From NCBI RefSeq assembly GCF_034044635.1, contig NZ_JAXCLX010000002.1:186001-250000 (forward strand): a stretch of 64,000 bases of DNA, given 5' to 3'. The notes below the pieces were generated by a model. It was not told where the DNA came from. It did not search any database and was given only the letters and a program-made list of their open reading frames with translations. Positions within the stretch are counted from its first letter, which is position 1; every line of letters begins with the position of its first letter. Shown here one piece after another: positions 26,542 through 34,235 of the stretch. Source of the DNA: Dongia rigui (GTDB taxonomy: Bacteria > Pseudomonadota > Alphaproteobacteria > Dongiales > Dongiaceae). The position numbers and the translations under genes were made by a program.

Positions 26542-28134
26542 ATGGCCCCCGTCAACCCTCGTCCCAGACCCTACGCAGAGCGTCCGTCCGGCCCGCTCAC
26601 ACCGAAACCTGCCAACGACAATGTGCTCGGGACCTGGGAGAACGGCGTGTTCCGCTTCGCGTCGCCCGAGGCGAAGGAGAAGTGGCGGCGCAAATCCTAC
26701 GAACAGGGCGTCGGCGAGGAGACTTGGCATCTCGGCAAAGAGATGGACTCACAAAGCGTCGATCTCATGAAAGCGGGGCTCGGCGGTGCCAACGCAGCTT
26801 TCTATCAGGCACCCGACGGCACCTATCGGCGGATGAATCCAAAGACGATCGAAAGCCAAGAAGCGCGCGATCATCGCAGTAAGTATCTCGTCGGCAAGAC
26901 GATAGATCAGATCGCCAAAGCCAATGGCATGCCGGGTGCCGATCAGTGGGTGGCGAAGGGTAGAGAGGTTCCGGATGCCGCGAATGACAATGCCGCCGGT
27001 CTGACAGCGCTAACGCCGATCCAGTCGCTGAAAGTTCCATCCGCGGAGGACAAGAAGCCGCCATCGGCAGTGCTGCCGATACGGACCGACCAAGGTGCCG
27101 GCCAAATGATGGCCGGCCGATTTGGCGCGATGAAGCCTGCGTTGGAGAGTGCCGACAAGCAGAGCGCTGATGACCTTGGGCGCATCGCCGTGAACGCGGT
27201 CCTCGGCAACTATGGGGATGAAGCCAGGGCTGCGTTGGGCGCTACCAGTTCATTGTGGGATGGCAAGTCCTTTGCCGAGACCTACGACAGCAACCTCCAG
27301 GTCGAAAGGCAGGCAACTGCGGCGGCCCAGGAGCGACAGGGTCTGACTGGCACTGGCGTGGAACTCCTCACCAGTTTCATTCCGATCGTCGGCGATGCCT
27401 CCGGTGCTCTGGCGGACTTTAAGGATTGGCAAGAGCACGGCGACGAATGGGGCTGGAGCGACTATGGCCTCGTTGCCCTCGGCCTCATACCAGAGATGCC
27501 GAATCGAAAGGCAGTCAAAGGTGCGGAGAAAATCGGCGAGGAGTTGATTGAGGTCGCTGGCGAGGCCGGCGATGAGATAGCTGGTCTCGGCAAAAAGGGC
27601 TCAAAGGTTGCTGATGCCGCTGAAGCAGCGAAGGTCAACTACAAGGCCCTGGTCGAAGAGGCGAAGAGTAAAGTCTATCTTGAGGGTGACGCGAGGAAAT
27701 TAGATAGATCGACGCGTGGCATCATCTACGTGAAAGAAAAGGCGGGAGGTACGGAAGCGGCGAAAGAGTTCATGAAGACTCATCCTGACGTCATTTATGA
27801 TGCCGAGAACGACATGTTTCACGTCCCAGCCATATGCTACGACAACCCCAATCCCAATGGGTATCCCTTTATCAAGCTCGATGCAGCTAGCGTGTTCGGT
27901 GAGAATATCGAACTCGTACTAACTGACGTGAAGACAAAGATGGCCATCTGGAATCAGGAAACTCAGAATAAGGCCCGTGTTACGCTCGGGCGCCTGCAAA
28001 GTGCACTTAGGCAAAACCCTGGGATAAAAGTTCACTATCAATTCAAAACGCGAGAGGCCGCTGAGGCTGCCCAAAATTTTCTTGAAGCCAACGACTTCGC
28101 AGATATCGTTGTTGTCACCGTGCGGGAGCAATGA
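26542..28134 (+). CDS. Polymorphic toxin-like protein with predicted nuclease C-terminus
   Basis: A 530-residue protein; ATG 26542 has GGAG seven bases upstream, and the ATG at 26506 is less likely. Residues 1-30 are Pro-rich with ANDN, seen again at 147-150. Residues 270-330 (TGVELLTSFIPIVGDASGALADFKDW...VALGLIPEMPNRKAVKGAEK) resemble the pre-toxin regions of polymorphic toxins. The tip, about 370-530, is shared with debris downstream and has D447-x14-D462-V-K464, a PD-(D/E)XK-like spacing. No signal peptide, PAAR or VgrG part is seen, so delivery is unknown. Its stop overlaps immunity gene 1 (ATGA). Toxicity is inferred. Confidence 0.62.
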   Translation: MAPVNPRPRPYAERPSGPLTPKPANDNVLGTWENGVFRFASPEAKEKWRRKSYEQGVGEETWHLGKEMDSQSVDLMKAGLGGANAAFYQAPDGTYRRMNPKTIESQEARDHRSKYLVGKTIDQIAKANGMPGADQWVAKGREVPDAANDNAAGLTALTPIQSLKVPSAEDKKPPSAVLPIRTDQGAGQMMAGRFGAMKPALESADKQSADDLGRIAVNAVLGNYGDEARAALGATSSLWDGKSFAETYDSNLQVERQATAAAQERQGLTGTGVELLTSFIPIVGDASGALADFKDWQEHGDEWGWSDYGLVALGLIPEMPNRKAVKGAEKIGEELIEVAGEAGDEIAGLGKKGSKVADAAEAAKVNYKALVEEAKSKVYLEGDARKLDRSTRGIIYVKEKAGGTEAAKEFMKTHPDVIYDAENDMFHVPAICYDNPNPNGYPFIKLDAASVFGENIELVLTDVKTKMAIWNQETQNKARVTLGRLQSALRQNPGIKVHYQFKTREAAEAAQNFLEANDFADIVVVTVREQ

Positions 28135-28136
28135 GT

Positions 28137-28835
28137 ATGAGTAATTTTGAGTGTTTCATTCACTATCCGCCGCGCCATGAAGAAGCTGTTGAATCGCGTC
28201 ACGCTGACGTCGTGAACCGGATGAAGGCGCAAGATGGTATTTTGTCGTGGCGCAACTTGGATACTCCTGAGGCCCCATCATTTGGCAGAGAACTGATCGC
28301 ATCTTACAAGCTGATCTATCCGATACCGTCGCTGGTAGTGACGGGCCTCTATACATATCGCGGTTCAAACTACGCTTATGAAGATCGGATATCGTATGAC
28401 GACAAGCTGATTTTTGGTTTCGACATTGACCAAATCGGCGAATTATATGCGCCCATTCTGCACAAAGAGCTGCCGGCGGTGGTTGAGGCGTTTCAAGGTT
28501 ACTTGCTGCGAGCCTTCTACTCAGCTTATGCCACTAAATATCATGCACTTCACAAAGATGCGCTGGATATTTTACGTGGTAAAGGCAATGTCAATGTGAA
28601 CGGCCGTAACAACGTGTTTTCTCTTCAACCAGCTCAGTATTGGACTGAAGGGGTCTGTCAGAAAGCTATGGGTTACGGCCGCGACGAGGTGATCAAGCGT
28701 CTCTCTGGCAAGGTGCCGTTGGTGAGGCCGTTGATGGATGGGGTCTATGTCGTGTTCAACGACAATCCCGATCTCACTTTCGATGAGTTCTGCGCCTATA
28801 ATGACCGGTTGAAGCCGGTGTTGGGGCTGCAGTAA
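28137..28835 (+). CDS. Immunity-like protein 1, cognate of the intact toxin
   Basis: A 232-residue cytoplasmic-looking protein; ATG 28137 lies eight bases after GGGAG, while ATG 28131 overlaps the toxin stop. It is the first of four homologues. Residues 1-150 differ strongly from the others, but from VNGRNN onward the protein (QKAMGYGRDEVIKRLSGKVPLVRP...LKPVLGLQ) is nearly identical in all four. Base composition changes with it, from about 45% G+C in the 5' part to about 60% in the 3' part. Position directly after the toxin gene and coupling support an immunity role. Family not securely recognised; Imm52-like is a possibility. Confidence 0.6.
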   Translation: MSNFECFIHYPPRHEEAVESRHADVVNRMKAQDGILSWRNLDTPEAPSFGRELIASYKLIYPIPSLVVTGLYTYRGSNYAYEDRISYDDKLIFGFDIDQIGELYAPILHKELPAVVEAFQGYLLRAFYSAYATKYHALHKDALDILRGKGNVNVNGRNNVFSLQPAQYWTEGVCQKAMGYGRDEVIKRLSGKVPLVRPLMDGVYVVFNDNPDLTFDEFCAYNDRLKPVLGLQ

Positions 28836-28854
28836 CGCGCGGACAGTCAGGTTG
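28740..28854 (+). repeat. 115-bp perfect direct repeat, copy 1
   Basis: Covers the last 96 bases of immunity gene 1 and 19 bases after its stop. It is identical base for base to 30529-30643 at the end of immunity gene 3. Identity continues past the stop codon, so it reflects recent duplication or gene conversion and not only protein constraint. Confidence 0.9.
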
Positions 28855-29001
28855 GAGCGCGCCAAGCGAGCCGTCCAACAGAATCCAGGCTACAGATTGA
28901 TGTACGAATTCGATACTGATGAGGCAGCGGAAGAGGCGCGCATTTTCATTAGAGACAATAAGTTCTCAGCGTATGTTCAGGTTGGAGTCAGAAAGCCATG
29001 A
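28852..29001 (+). pseudogene. Toxin 3'-end remnant (last about 49 codons)
   Basis: The frame ending TGA at 28999-29001 reads LERAKRAVQQNPGYRLMYEF and continues to VQVGVRKP. It matches the end of the toxin tip at 31627-31786 at about 30 of 49 positions and that of the intact toxin at about 20 of 49 (counted by eye). The rest of the toxin is missing; the remnant is joined directly to the 3' flank of immunity gene 1. Its stop overlaps the ATG of immunity gene 2, preserving the original toxin-immunity junction. Confidence 0.8.
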
Positions 29002-29702
29002 GGCGCAGCAATTTTCGCTTTTATATCCATTCTCGTGCCAGCCACGACACGTCAATCGAGACTCGGCATACAGCATTTGCAGCTAGGATGATGAAACTGC
29101 CGCCACCACTCGGTTGGAAAGGACTCAATGTGCCTCCGGCACCTGATTGTGGAGACGAGCTCGGAGCCAGTTTTGAAATTGTGTATGCAATCCCGGGCCT
29201 GGAGCTGGATGGCCGTTACATATACCGTGGCGAGACGTACAAGTATGAAGATGAAGCGTTCTATGATGATAAGGTCTGGATCAGTTTCGCGCCAAAGAGC
29301 GCGGAGATCGATTATCGATCGATGCTTCATGAGCATTTTCCTGGCGTAGTAGTTGCCTTTGAAGGTTATGCCGCACACGGCTACTTTGGTGGTTATGTTG
29401 TCAATTTTGAAGACTTGCATGCCGCTGAACTTCAGAAGCTGCAAGATCGGCCAGATATTGATGTCAATGGCCGCAACAACATCTTCACGCTCAATGTCGT
29501 CCAATACTGGGATGCCGAGCTTTGTCAGCGCGCTCTGGGATACGGCCGTGACGAGGTCATCAAGCGTCTCTCTGGCAAGGTGCCGTTGGTGAGGCCGTTG
29601 ATGGACGGGGTCTATGTCGTCTTCAACGACAACCCGGATCTCACCTTTGAGGAGTTCTGCGCGTACAACGACCGGCTGAAGCCGGTGTTGGGCCTTCAGT
29701 AG
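28998..29702 (+). CDS. Immunity-like protein 2 (orphan)
   Basis: A 234-residue homologue of immunity protein 1. It starts MRRSNFRFYIHS and carries the shared end from VNGRNNIFTLN to LKPVLGLQ. Its variable head (for example PPLGWKGLNVPPAPDCG, YKYEDEAFYDDKVW) is clearly closer to that of immunity protein 4 than to 1 or 3, and the toxin remnant before it is likewise closer to the toxin tip before protein 4. The only toxin part left with it is a 49-codon remnant, so it is an orphan immunity gene. Confidence 0.6.
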   Translation: MRRSNFRFYIHSRASHDTSIETRHTAFAARMMKLPPPLGWKGLNVPPAPDCGDELGASFEIVYAIPGLELDGRYIYRGETYKYEDEAFYDDKVWISFAPKSAEIDYRSMLHEHFPGVVVAFEGYAAHGYFGGYVVNFEDLHAAELQKLQDRPDIDVNGRNNIFTLNVVQYWDAELCQRALGYGRDEVIKRLSGKVPLVRPLMDGVYVVFNDNPDLTFEEFCAYNDRLKPVLGLQ

Positions 29703-29722
29703 CGCGCAGATGTTCAGCCACC

Positions 29723-29803
29723 GCCGGCACGGGTGTTGTGGGTGGGTTCGGTGAGCGTGTTTGCGACCGTCGTCAGAGCAAGGTCGAGGCTCTCGCGGTC
29801 GGT
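29723..29803 (-). pseudogene. Stranded fragment of the mocR 3' end
   Basis: These 81 bases match the last part of the mocR gene at 32498-32577 with about 85-88% identity and one single-base indel; on the minus strand they read TDRESLDLALTTVANTLTEP. As at the real mocR locus, the fragment directly follows the end of an immunity gene in convergent orientation. It is therefore a scar of a duplication that took the immunity-mocR junction along. Confidence 0.85.
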
Positions 29804-29806
29804 CTT

Positions 29807-29935
29807 GAGAACGGGGTCTTCCGCTTCGCCTCGCCCGAGGCAAGAGACAAGTGGAAGCGTAAGTCCGATGAGCAGGGCGTCGGCGAGGAGACCAGGCATC
29901 TCTGCAAAGAGATTGACGGGCAGGATAAAGAATGA
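29807..29935 (+). pseudogene. Toxin N-terminal remnant
   Basis: Reads ENGVFRFASPEARDKWKRKS and on to GQDKE, matching residues 33-70 of the intact toxin almost throughout. It begins right after the mocR scar and ends at a TGA overlapping the ATG of immunity gene 3. Everything between toxin residue 70 and the last few codons is gone, consistent with an internal deletion. An in-frame GTG at 29738 exists in the scar, but expression is doubtful. Confidence 0.8.
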
Positions 29936-30624
29936 TTGATCTTTTTGTTTATAGACGCCCTGCACTGCAACAGAGTGTGGAGGATCGCTATCAAGAGATT
30001 ACAAAGAAAATGCTGTTGGTTGATCAGCCATTTGGTTGGCAAGGAATGAAACTTCCACCGACGCCATCCTTTGACGAAGATGGTCTCACTGCTCATTTCG
30101 AAGTCAGCTATCCATCCAGCAATATTCATCACCACGGCTACTTTCATCTACGCGACGCCAACTACCTGTCTGAGGATCGTGCAGCGAAAGACGATGCGAT
30201 GTCGTTTAGTATTGGTCAGCGCGATCAACCCCAATATTCGAACATCCTGCTCAAATATTTTCCCCAGCTGGTGGCCGCATTTGATGCTTACCGTGCAGTT
30301 GCCTACTTTGATAATTATGTCGTGTTGTACTATCAGACTTATGCGGAAGCGTTAAAAAAGCTAAGAACGCGGCCCGATGTGAACGTTAACGGCCGAAACA
30401 ATATTTTTACGCTTCACCCCGCCCAATACTGGGATGCCGAGCTTTGTCAGCGCGCTATGGGCTATGGCCGCGACGAGGTCATCAAGCGTCTCACGGGCAA
30501 GGTGCCGCTCGTTCGGCCATTGATGGACGGGGTCTATGTCGTGTTCAACGACAATCCCGATCTCACTTTCGATGAGTTCTGCGCCTATAATGACCGGTTG
30601 AAGCCGGTGTTGGGGCTGCAGTAA
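29932..30624 (+). CDS. Immunity-like protein 3 (orphan)
   Basis: A 230-residue homologue starting MIDLFVYRRPALQQS. The head (to about residue 150) is the most divergent of the four, while the end from VNVNGRNNIFTL to LKPVLGLQ is shared. The last 96 bases and the 3' flank are identical to those of immunity gene 1. Only an N-terminal toxin remnant lies upstream, so no matching toxin is encoded here. Its ATG overlaps the remnant's TGA. Confidence 0.6.
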   Translation: MIDLFVYRRPALQQSVEDRYQEITKKMLLVDQPFGWQGMKLPPTPSFDEDGLTAHFEVSYPSSNIHHHGYFHLRDANYLSEDRAAKDDAMSFSIGQRDQPQYSNILLKYFPQLVAAFDAYRAVAYFDNYVVLYYQTYAEALKKLRTRPDVNVNGRNNIFTLHPAQYWDAELCQRAMGYGRDEVIKRLTGKVPLVRPLMDGVYVVFNDNPDLTFDEFCAYNDRLKPVLGLQ

Positions 30625-30643
30625 CGCGCGGACAGTCAGGTTG
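30529..30643 (+). repeat. 115-bp perfect direct repeat, copy 2
   Basis: Identical to 28740-28854 (offset 1789 bases). It covers the end of immunity gene 3 and its 3' flank. A crossover between the two copies would delete or duplicate a whole 1.8-kb cassette. Confidence 0.9.
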
Positions 30644-30691
30644 CCGCAGGCGCGACACCGCCAACGCTGCTTCATCCTCTGAAGTATCCTT

Positions 30692-31786
30692 TCAGTCGAA
30701 GAGAAGAAGCCGCCATCGGCAGTGCCCCCTGCACGGACCGACCAAGGTGCCGGGCAAATGTTGGCCGGCCGATTTGGCGCGATGAAGCCTGCGTTGAACA
30801 GCGCGGACAAGCAGGGCGCCGATGACATCGGGCGCATCGCCGTCAACTCATTGCTCGGCAACTATGGCGACGAAGCCCGGGCTGGGTTGAGCGCCATTGG
30901 CTCATTGTGGGATGGGAAGTCCTTTGACGAAGCTTATGACACCAACCTCCAAGCCGAAAAGGAAGCAACTGCAGCGGCCCAGGAGCGGCAGGGTCTGACT
31001 GGCACCGGCGTAGAACTCCTCACCAGCTTCATTCCTGTCGTTGGTGATGTTTCTGGCGCCTTGGCAGACTACAAGGACTGGAAAGAGCACGGAGACGAAT
31101 GGGGGTGGGAGGATTATGGCCTCGTTGCCCTTGGCTTGGTACCGGAGATGCCGAATCGAAAGGCAGTCAAAGGTGCAGAAAAAGTCGGCGAGGAATTGCT
31201 AGAGACGGTTGCCAAGAGCGGCGACGAGGTTGCCGGTCTCGGCGAGACCAACGTGTAAGCCGAACACTCAGCGAGTGTTGGATCGATTGATCATCGCGCC
31301 AAGTTGGAAGAGGCTAAGGGAAACGTGCTTTCTTCAAAACAGGCTAGAGGTCTCGAATCTGAAAACCGGGGAGTGATATACGTTCAAGGCAATTTGCAAG
31401 GCTCCGAACGTGCTCGCGCGCACCAATCAGGTGGCACGGGTGCTTTCAGCGATATTGAGTCCAAAAAGTTCGCGGATCCCGCACTTAGGTTTGATAATCC
31501 AAATCCTCGAGGTCTCAGTTTCATTCGCTTCGATAGCGCATTCGCTGCAGCCGACAACAGCCATACGGTTCTAGTGGACAGCAAGACGAAACTCGCCACT
31601 TGGAGTAAAAGAACGCAAAAGAAGACGCTGAACACGCTGGAGCGCGTTAAGCACGCGGTAATTCAAAACCCTGGGCACAAAGTAATGTATGAATTTGACA
31701 GCGAAGAAGCAGCTGAAGCGGCGCTGACATTCATACGCAAAAACGGCTATTCGCAGTACATTGAAGTTGGGATCAGTAAGCCATGA
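30692..31786 (+). pseudogene. Second toxin gene, 5'-truncated and interrupted by one in-frame stop
   Basis: The frame reads SVEEKKPPSAVPPARTDQGAG and follows the intact toxin from residue 167 to 348 with high similarity. A TAA at 31256-31258 interrupts it, and the same frame goes on (AEHSASVGSIDHRAKLEEAK) through a full toxin tip ending ISKP. No frameshift is involved. The tip keeps the acidic/Lys pattern D-x14-D-S-K seen in the intact toxin. The first 166 residues are lost. The tip could be made alone from TTG 31304, but no ribosome binding site is visible. Confidence 0.78.
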
Positions 31787-32487
31787 AACGCAATATTCTT
31801 GATTTCTACATGCATTTTCGCGCGCGCCATGAAGAATCGATCGAAGAGCGACATGAGGCATTCGCCAATAACATGCTCAACTTGCCAACGCCTCTTGGAT
31901 GGCGAGGCCTTAAAATACCGCCATCACCAGATTGTGGCGAATACCTGGGGGCGAGTTTCGATATTGAATATCCTGTTCGGGGCCTAGAGCTTCAGGGCCG
32001 ATATGTCTTCCGTGGCGAAACGTACGAGTATGAAGATGAAGCCACTTACGATGATAAGGTTTGGATTACGTTTCCGACACACAGCCAACACTTAGACTAT
32101 CGCGAAATGCTGCATCAACACCTTGCTCGAGCCATGGAGGCATTTGGCGGATACTCTGCTCACGGATACTTCAATGGATATGTCGTAAAGTACGAGGATC
32201 TACACGGGGCGGAAATTCAGGCACTACGCAATCGCCCGGGCGTCGACGTCAATGGCCGCAACAACATCTTCACGCTCAATGTAACGCAATATTGGGACGC
32301 CGAGCTCTGCCAACGTGCGCTGGGCTATGGCCGCGATGAGGTCATCAAACGTCTCACCGGCAAGGTGCCGTTGGTGAGGCCGTTGATGGACGGCGTCTAT
32401 GTCGTCTTCAACGACAATCCGGATCTCACCTTCGAAGAGTTCTGCGCTTACAACGACCGGCTGAAGCCGGTGTTGGGGCTGCAGTAA
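31783..32487 (+). CDS. Immunity-like protein 4
   Basis: A 234-residue homologue starting MKRNILDFYMHFRARHEES. The variable head resembles that of immunity protein 2 (DCGEYLGASF, GETYEYEDEATYDDKVW), and the shared end runs from VNGRNNIFTLN to LKPVLGLQ. Its ATG overlaps the stop of the second toxin tip. It is the last gene of the array, and its stop lies directly against the 3' end of the convergent mocR gene, probably the ancestral arrangement. Confidence 0.6.
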   Translation: MKRNILDFYMHFRARHEESIEERHEAFANNMLNLPTPLGWRGLKIPPSPDCGEYLGASFDIEYPVRGLELQGRYVFRGETYEYEDEATYDDKVWITFPTHSQHLDYREMLHQHLARAMEAFGGYSAHGYFNGYVVKYEDLHGAEIQALRNRPGVDVNGRNNIFTLNVTQYWDAELCQRALGYGRDEVIKRLTGKVPLVRPLMDGVYVVFNDNPDLTFEEFCAYNDRLKPVLGLQ

Positions 32488-33876
32488 TTAGACGACTGCC
32501 GGCACGGGTCTGCCGGCGGGTTCGGTGAGGGTGGTAGCGACCGTGGTAAGAGCGAGGTCGAGACTCTCCCGGTCGGTAGCGGCGCCGAGGCAGAGGCGCA
32601 CGGCCTCGGGCGGCTGTTCAGTGACGGCGAAGGCGTCGCTTGCCACCACGGCGATGTTCTGCCGTTGCAGATGCCGCACGAAGGCCGCGCGCGGCCAGGC
32701 TTCCGGCAGATGCAGCCAGAGATGATAGGCCTCCGGTGCGGTCTTGAGCGATGTGCGCGGCAGGCGGCCGGTGGCGAGACGCTGGCGTGCCACCGACTCG
32801 TCGCGCAGCGACGATAGCAGGCGCGTGGCAATCCCTTCGAGAATCCAATGGCTGGCAAGCGCCAGCATGAGGGGCGGGGTCATCTGGCTCACCGCGCGCA
32901 ACGCACCGGCGAGGCGCTCGGCCATCCAGGCATCCGGCACGACCATGTAGGTGACGCGGAGCGCCGGTGTCAGCACTTTTGACAGCCCGCCAAGATAGAT
33001 CGTGATATCCGGTGCAAGGCGCGCCAAAGCCGGCGGCGCGTTGCGGGCGAGGAGGCCGTAGGAATCATCCTCGATGATGGTGAGGCCATTGCGCCGCGCC
33101 ACATCGGCGATCTGCTGTCGCCGTGTTTCCGACATCGTCGCCGTGGTCGGGTTGTGGAGGGTCGGCGCGCAATAGAGCAATTTGACGCGGCCCGATTGGC
33201 AGGCAGCGTCCAAGGCGTCCGGCAGCAGCCCCTCGTCGTCCATGGCAATGCCTTCCATGCGCAGGCCGAGATGCTCGGCGGCGGCACGGAAGCCGGGATA
33301 GGTGAGGGCTTCGGTGAGGATGCGGTCGCCGGACTTTGCATAGGTGGTGAGGATCGCGGTGAGCGCCAATTGCGTGCCGCCGGCGATGAGCAGGCGTTCC
33401 AGCGGAACCGCGCCGACGCGATCCTGCAGCCAACGACCGCCCGCCGCGCGGTCGGCCGCCGTCCCAGCACTGTCACGATAGGTCATCAAGGTGCCGAAAT
33501 CCGCGCGGCCGGTGATCGCCTCCATGCCGTCGCGCACCAGGCCGGCGATATCGGTGGCGGCCGAGAGCGGCGGCAGGTTCATGCTCATATCGATCGGCGA
33601 TTGCGCCGCGTCGCGCCGCAAGGGTGCCCGCACAAAAGTTCCCCGCCCGACGGTCGCGTCGATGAGACCGCGCCGTCGTGCCTCGGCATAACCGCGGCTG
33701 ACCGTGGTGAAGTCGATCCCGAGAGCCTCGGCGAGGGCGCGCTGGGTCGGCAATTGCTGGCCAGGGCTCACGCGACCCGCCTGCAAGTCAGCCGCAAGCC
33801 GGTCGGCGATCGCGAGGTAAAGCGGGCCATCATCGTCGCGCATGTCGGGCAGCCAGGGGCATGTCTTCTGTCGCAT
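32488..33876 (-). CDS. MocR-type regulator (GntR winged helix fused to class I aminotransferase)
   Basis: A 462-residue PLP-dependent transcription factor. Residues 15-85 form the GntR winged helix (GPLYLAIADRLAADLQAG, TVSRGYAEARRRGLI, GRGTFV). Residues 105-455 form the aminotransferase-like domain with HNPTT, IIEDDSYGL and the PLP Lys300 in GGLSKVL. Such proteins sense an amine or amino acid through PLP. It is divergent from an 80-residue membrane protein, with an inverted repeat between them that is a likely operator. The 3' end was copied into the toxin array. Confidence 0.87.
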   Translation of the reverse strand: MRQKTCPWLPDMRDDDGPLYLAIADRLAADLQAGRVSPGQQLPTQRALAEALGIDFTTVSRGYAEARRRGLIDATVGRGTFVRAPLRRDAAQSPIDMSMNLPPLSAATDIAGLVRDGMEAITGRADFGTLMTYRDSAGTAADRAAGGRWLQDRVGAVPLERLLIAGGTQLALTAILTTYAKSGDRILTEALTYPGFRAAAEHLGLRMEGIAMDDEGLLPDALDAACQSGRVKLLYCAPTLHNPTTATMSETRRQQIADVARRNGLTIIEDDSYGLLARNAPPALARLAPDITIYLGGLSKVLTPALRVTYMVVPDAWMAERLAGALRAVSQMTPPLMLALASHWILEGIATRLLSSLRDESVARQRLATGRLPRTSLKTAPEAYHLWLHLPEAWPRAAFVRHLQRQNIAVVASDAFAVTEQPPEAVRLCLGAATDRESLDLALTTVATTLTEPAGRPVPAVV

Positions 33877-33912
33877 GGGTCTTGCAATTCTCTGTCTTGG
33901 GCGTATATCGAT

Positions 33913-33955
33913 ACATACAAAGACAAATGAATGCAGTCAATTTAGTTTTGTATGT
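33913..33955. promoter_or_regulatory. Inverted repeat in the mocR / membrane-protein intergenic region
   Basis: ACATACAAA (33913-33921) and TTTGTATGT (33947-33955) form a perfect 9-bp inverted repeat between the divergent starts. The right half abuts the GGAGA binding site of the small membrane protein gene. It is a good candidate for the MocR operator. Confidence 0.5.
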
Positions 33956-33965
33956 GGAGAAGATC

Positions 33966-34208
33966 ATGAAGCGCTGGATCGCCGCCTATTCGGCAAGCTC
34001 GGCCGGGCTCATCGGCTTCGTTTGCTTTCTGATCTGGGCCTTCAATGATTTCAAAGGCTTGGATATCAGCTGGCAGGGCATGGCGGCCCTCATCGTCGGT
34101 TGCGTGCTGGTGACGGCCTTGAGCATCGGGCTGATGGCGGCCGTCTTCTGGAGCAACCGCGGCGGGCATGATGCCGACGCCCATGACACGACCGCGCGGT
34201 CCGAATAA
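33966..34208 (+). CDS. Small membrane protein, probable MocR target
   Basis: An 80-residue protein with two hydrophobic helices (about 10-26 and 40-63) and a short polar His/Asp-rich tail. The ATG at 33966 follows GGAGAAG. The frame stays open about 105 bases upstream without another good start. I do not recognise a family. Because it is divergent from mocR, with a shared inverted repeat, it is probably regulated by it. Confidence 0.6.
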   Translation: MKRWIAAYSASSAGLIGFVCFLIWAFNDFKGLDISWQGMAALIVGCVLVTALSIGLMAAVFWSNRGGHDADAHDTTARSE

Positions 34209-34215
34209 TTGTTCT

Positions 34216-34235
34216 ATTTTACGATCGTAAAATAA
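34216..34235. promoter_or_regulatory. Perfect 20-bp palindrome before the acyl-CoA dehydrogenase gene
   Basis: TATTTTACGATCGTAAAATA is its own reverse complement. It lies 110 bases before the dehydrogenase start, and a second palindrome CCCCAGCGCTGGGG follows at 34242-34255. Size and symmetry fit a TetR- or FadR-type operator for fatty-acid or branched-chain catabolism; the regulator is not in the window. Confidence 0.6.

Noticed and set aside
28740-30643. CRISPR-like repeats in the array
   Set aside because: The repeats are long gene ends separated by about 1.8 kb of coding sequence, not short regularly spaced units.
26205-32487. Prophage or integrative element around the toxin array
   Set aside because: No integrase, tRNA, att repeats or phage genes are present; xerD at 53945 looks like the housekeeping enzyme and is far away.
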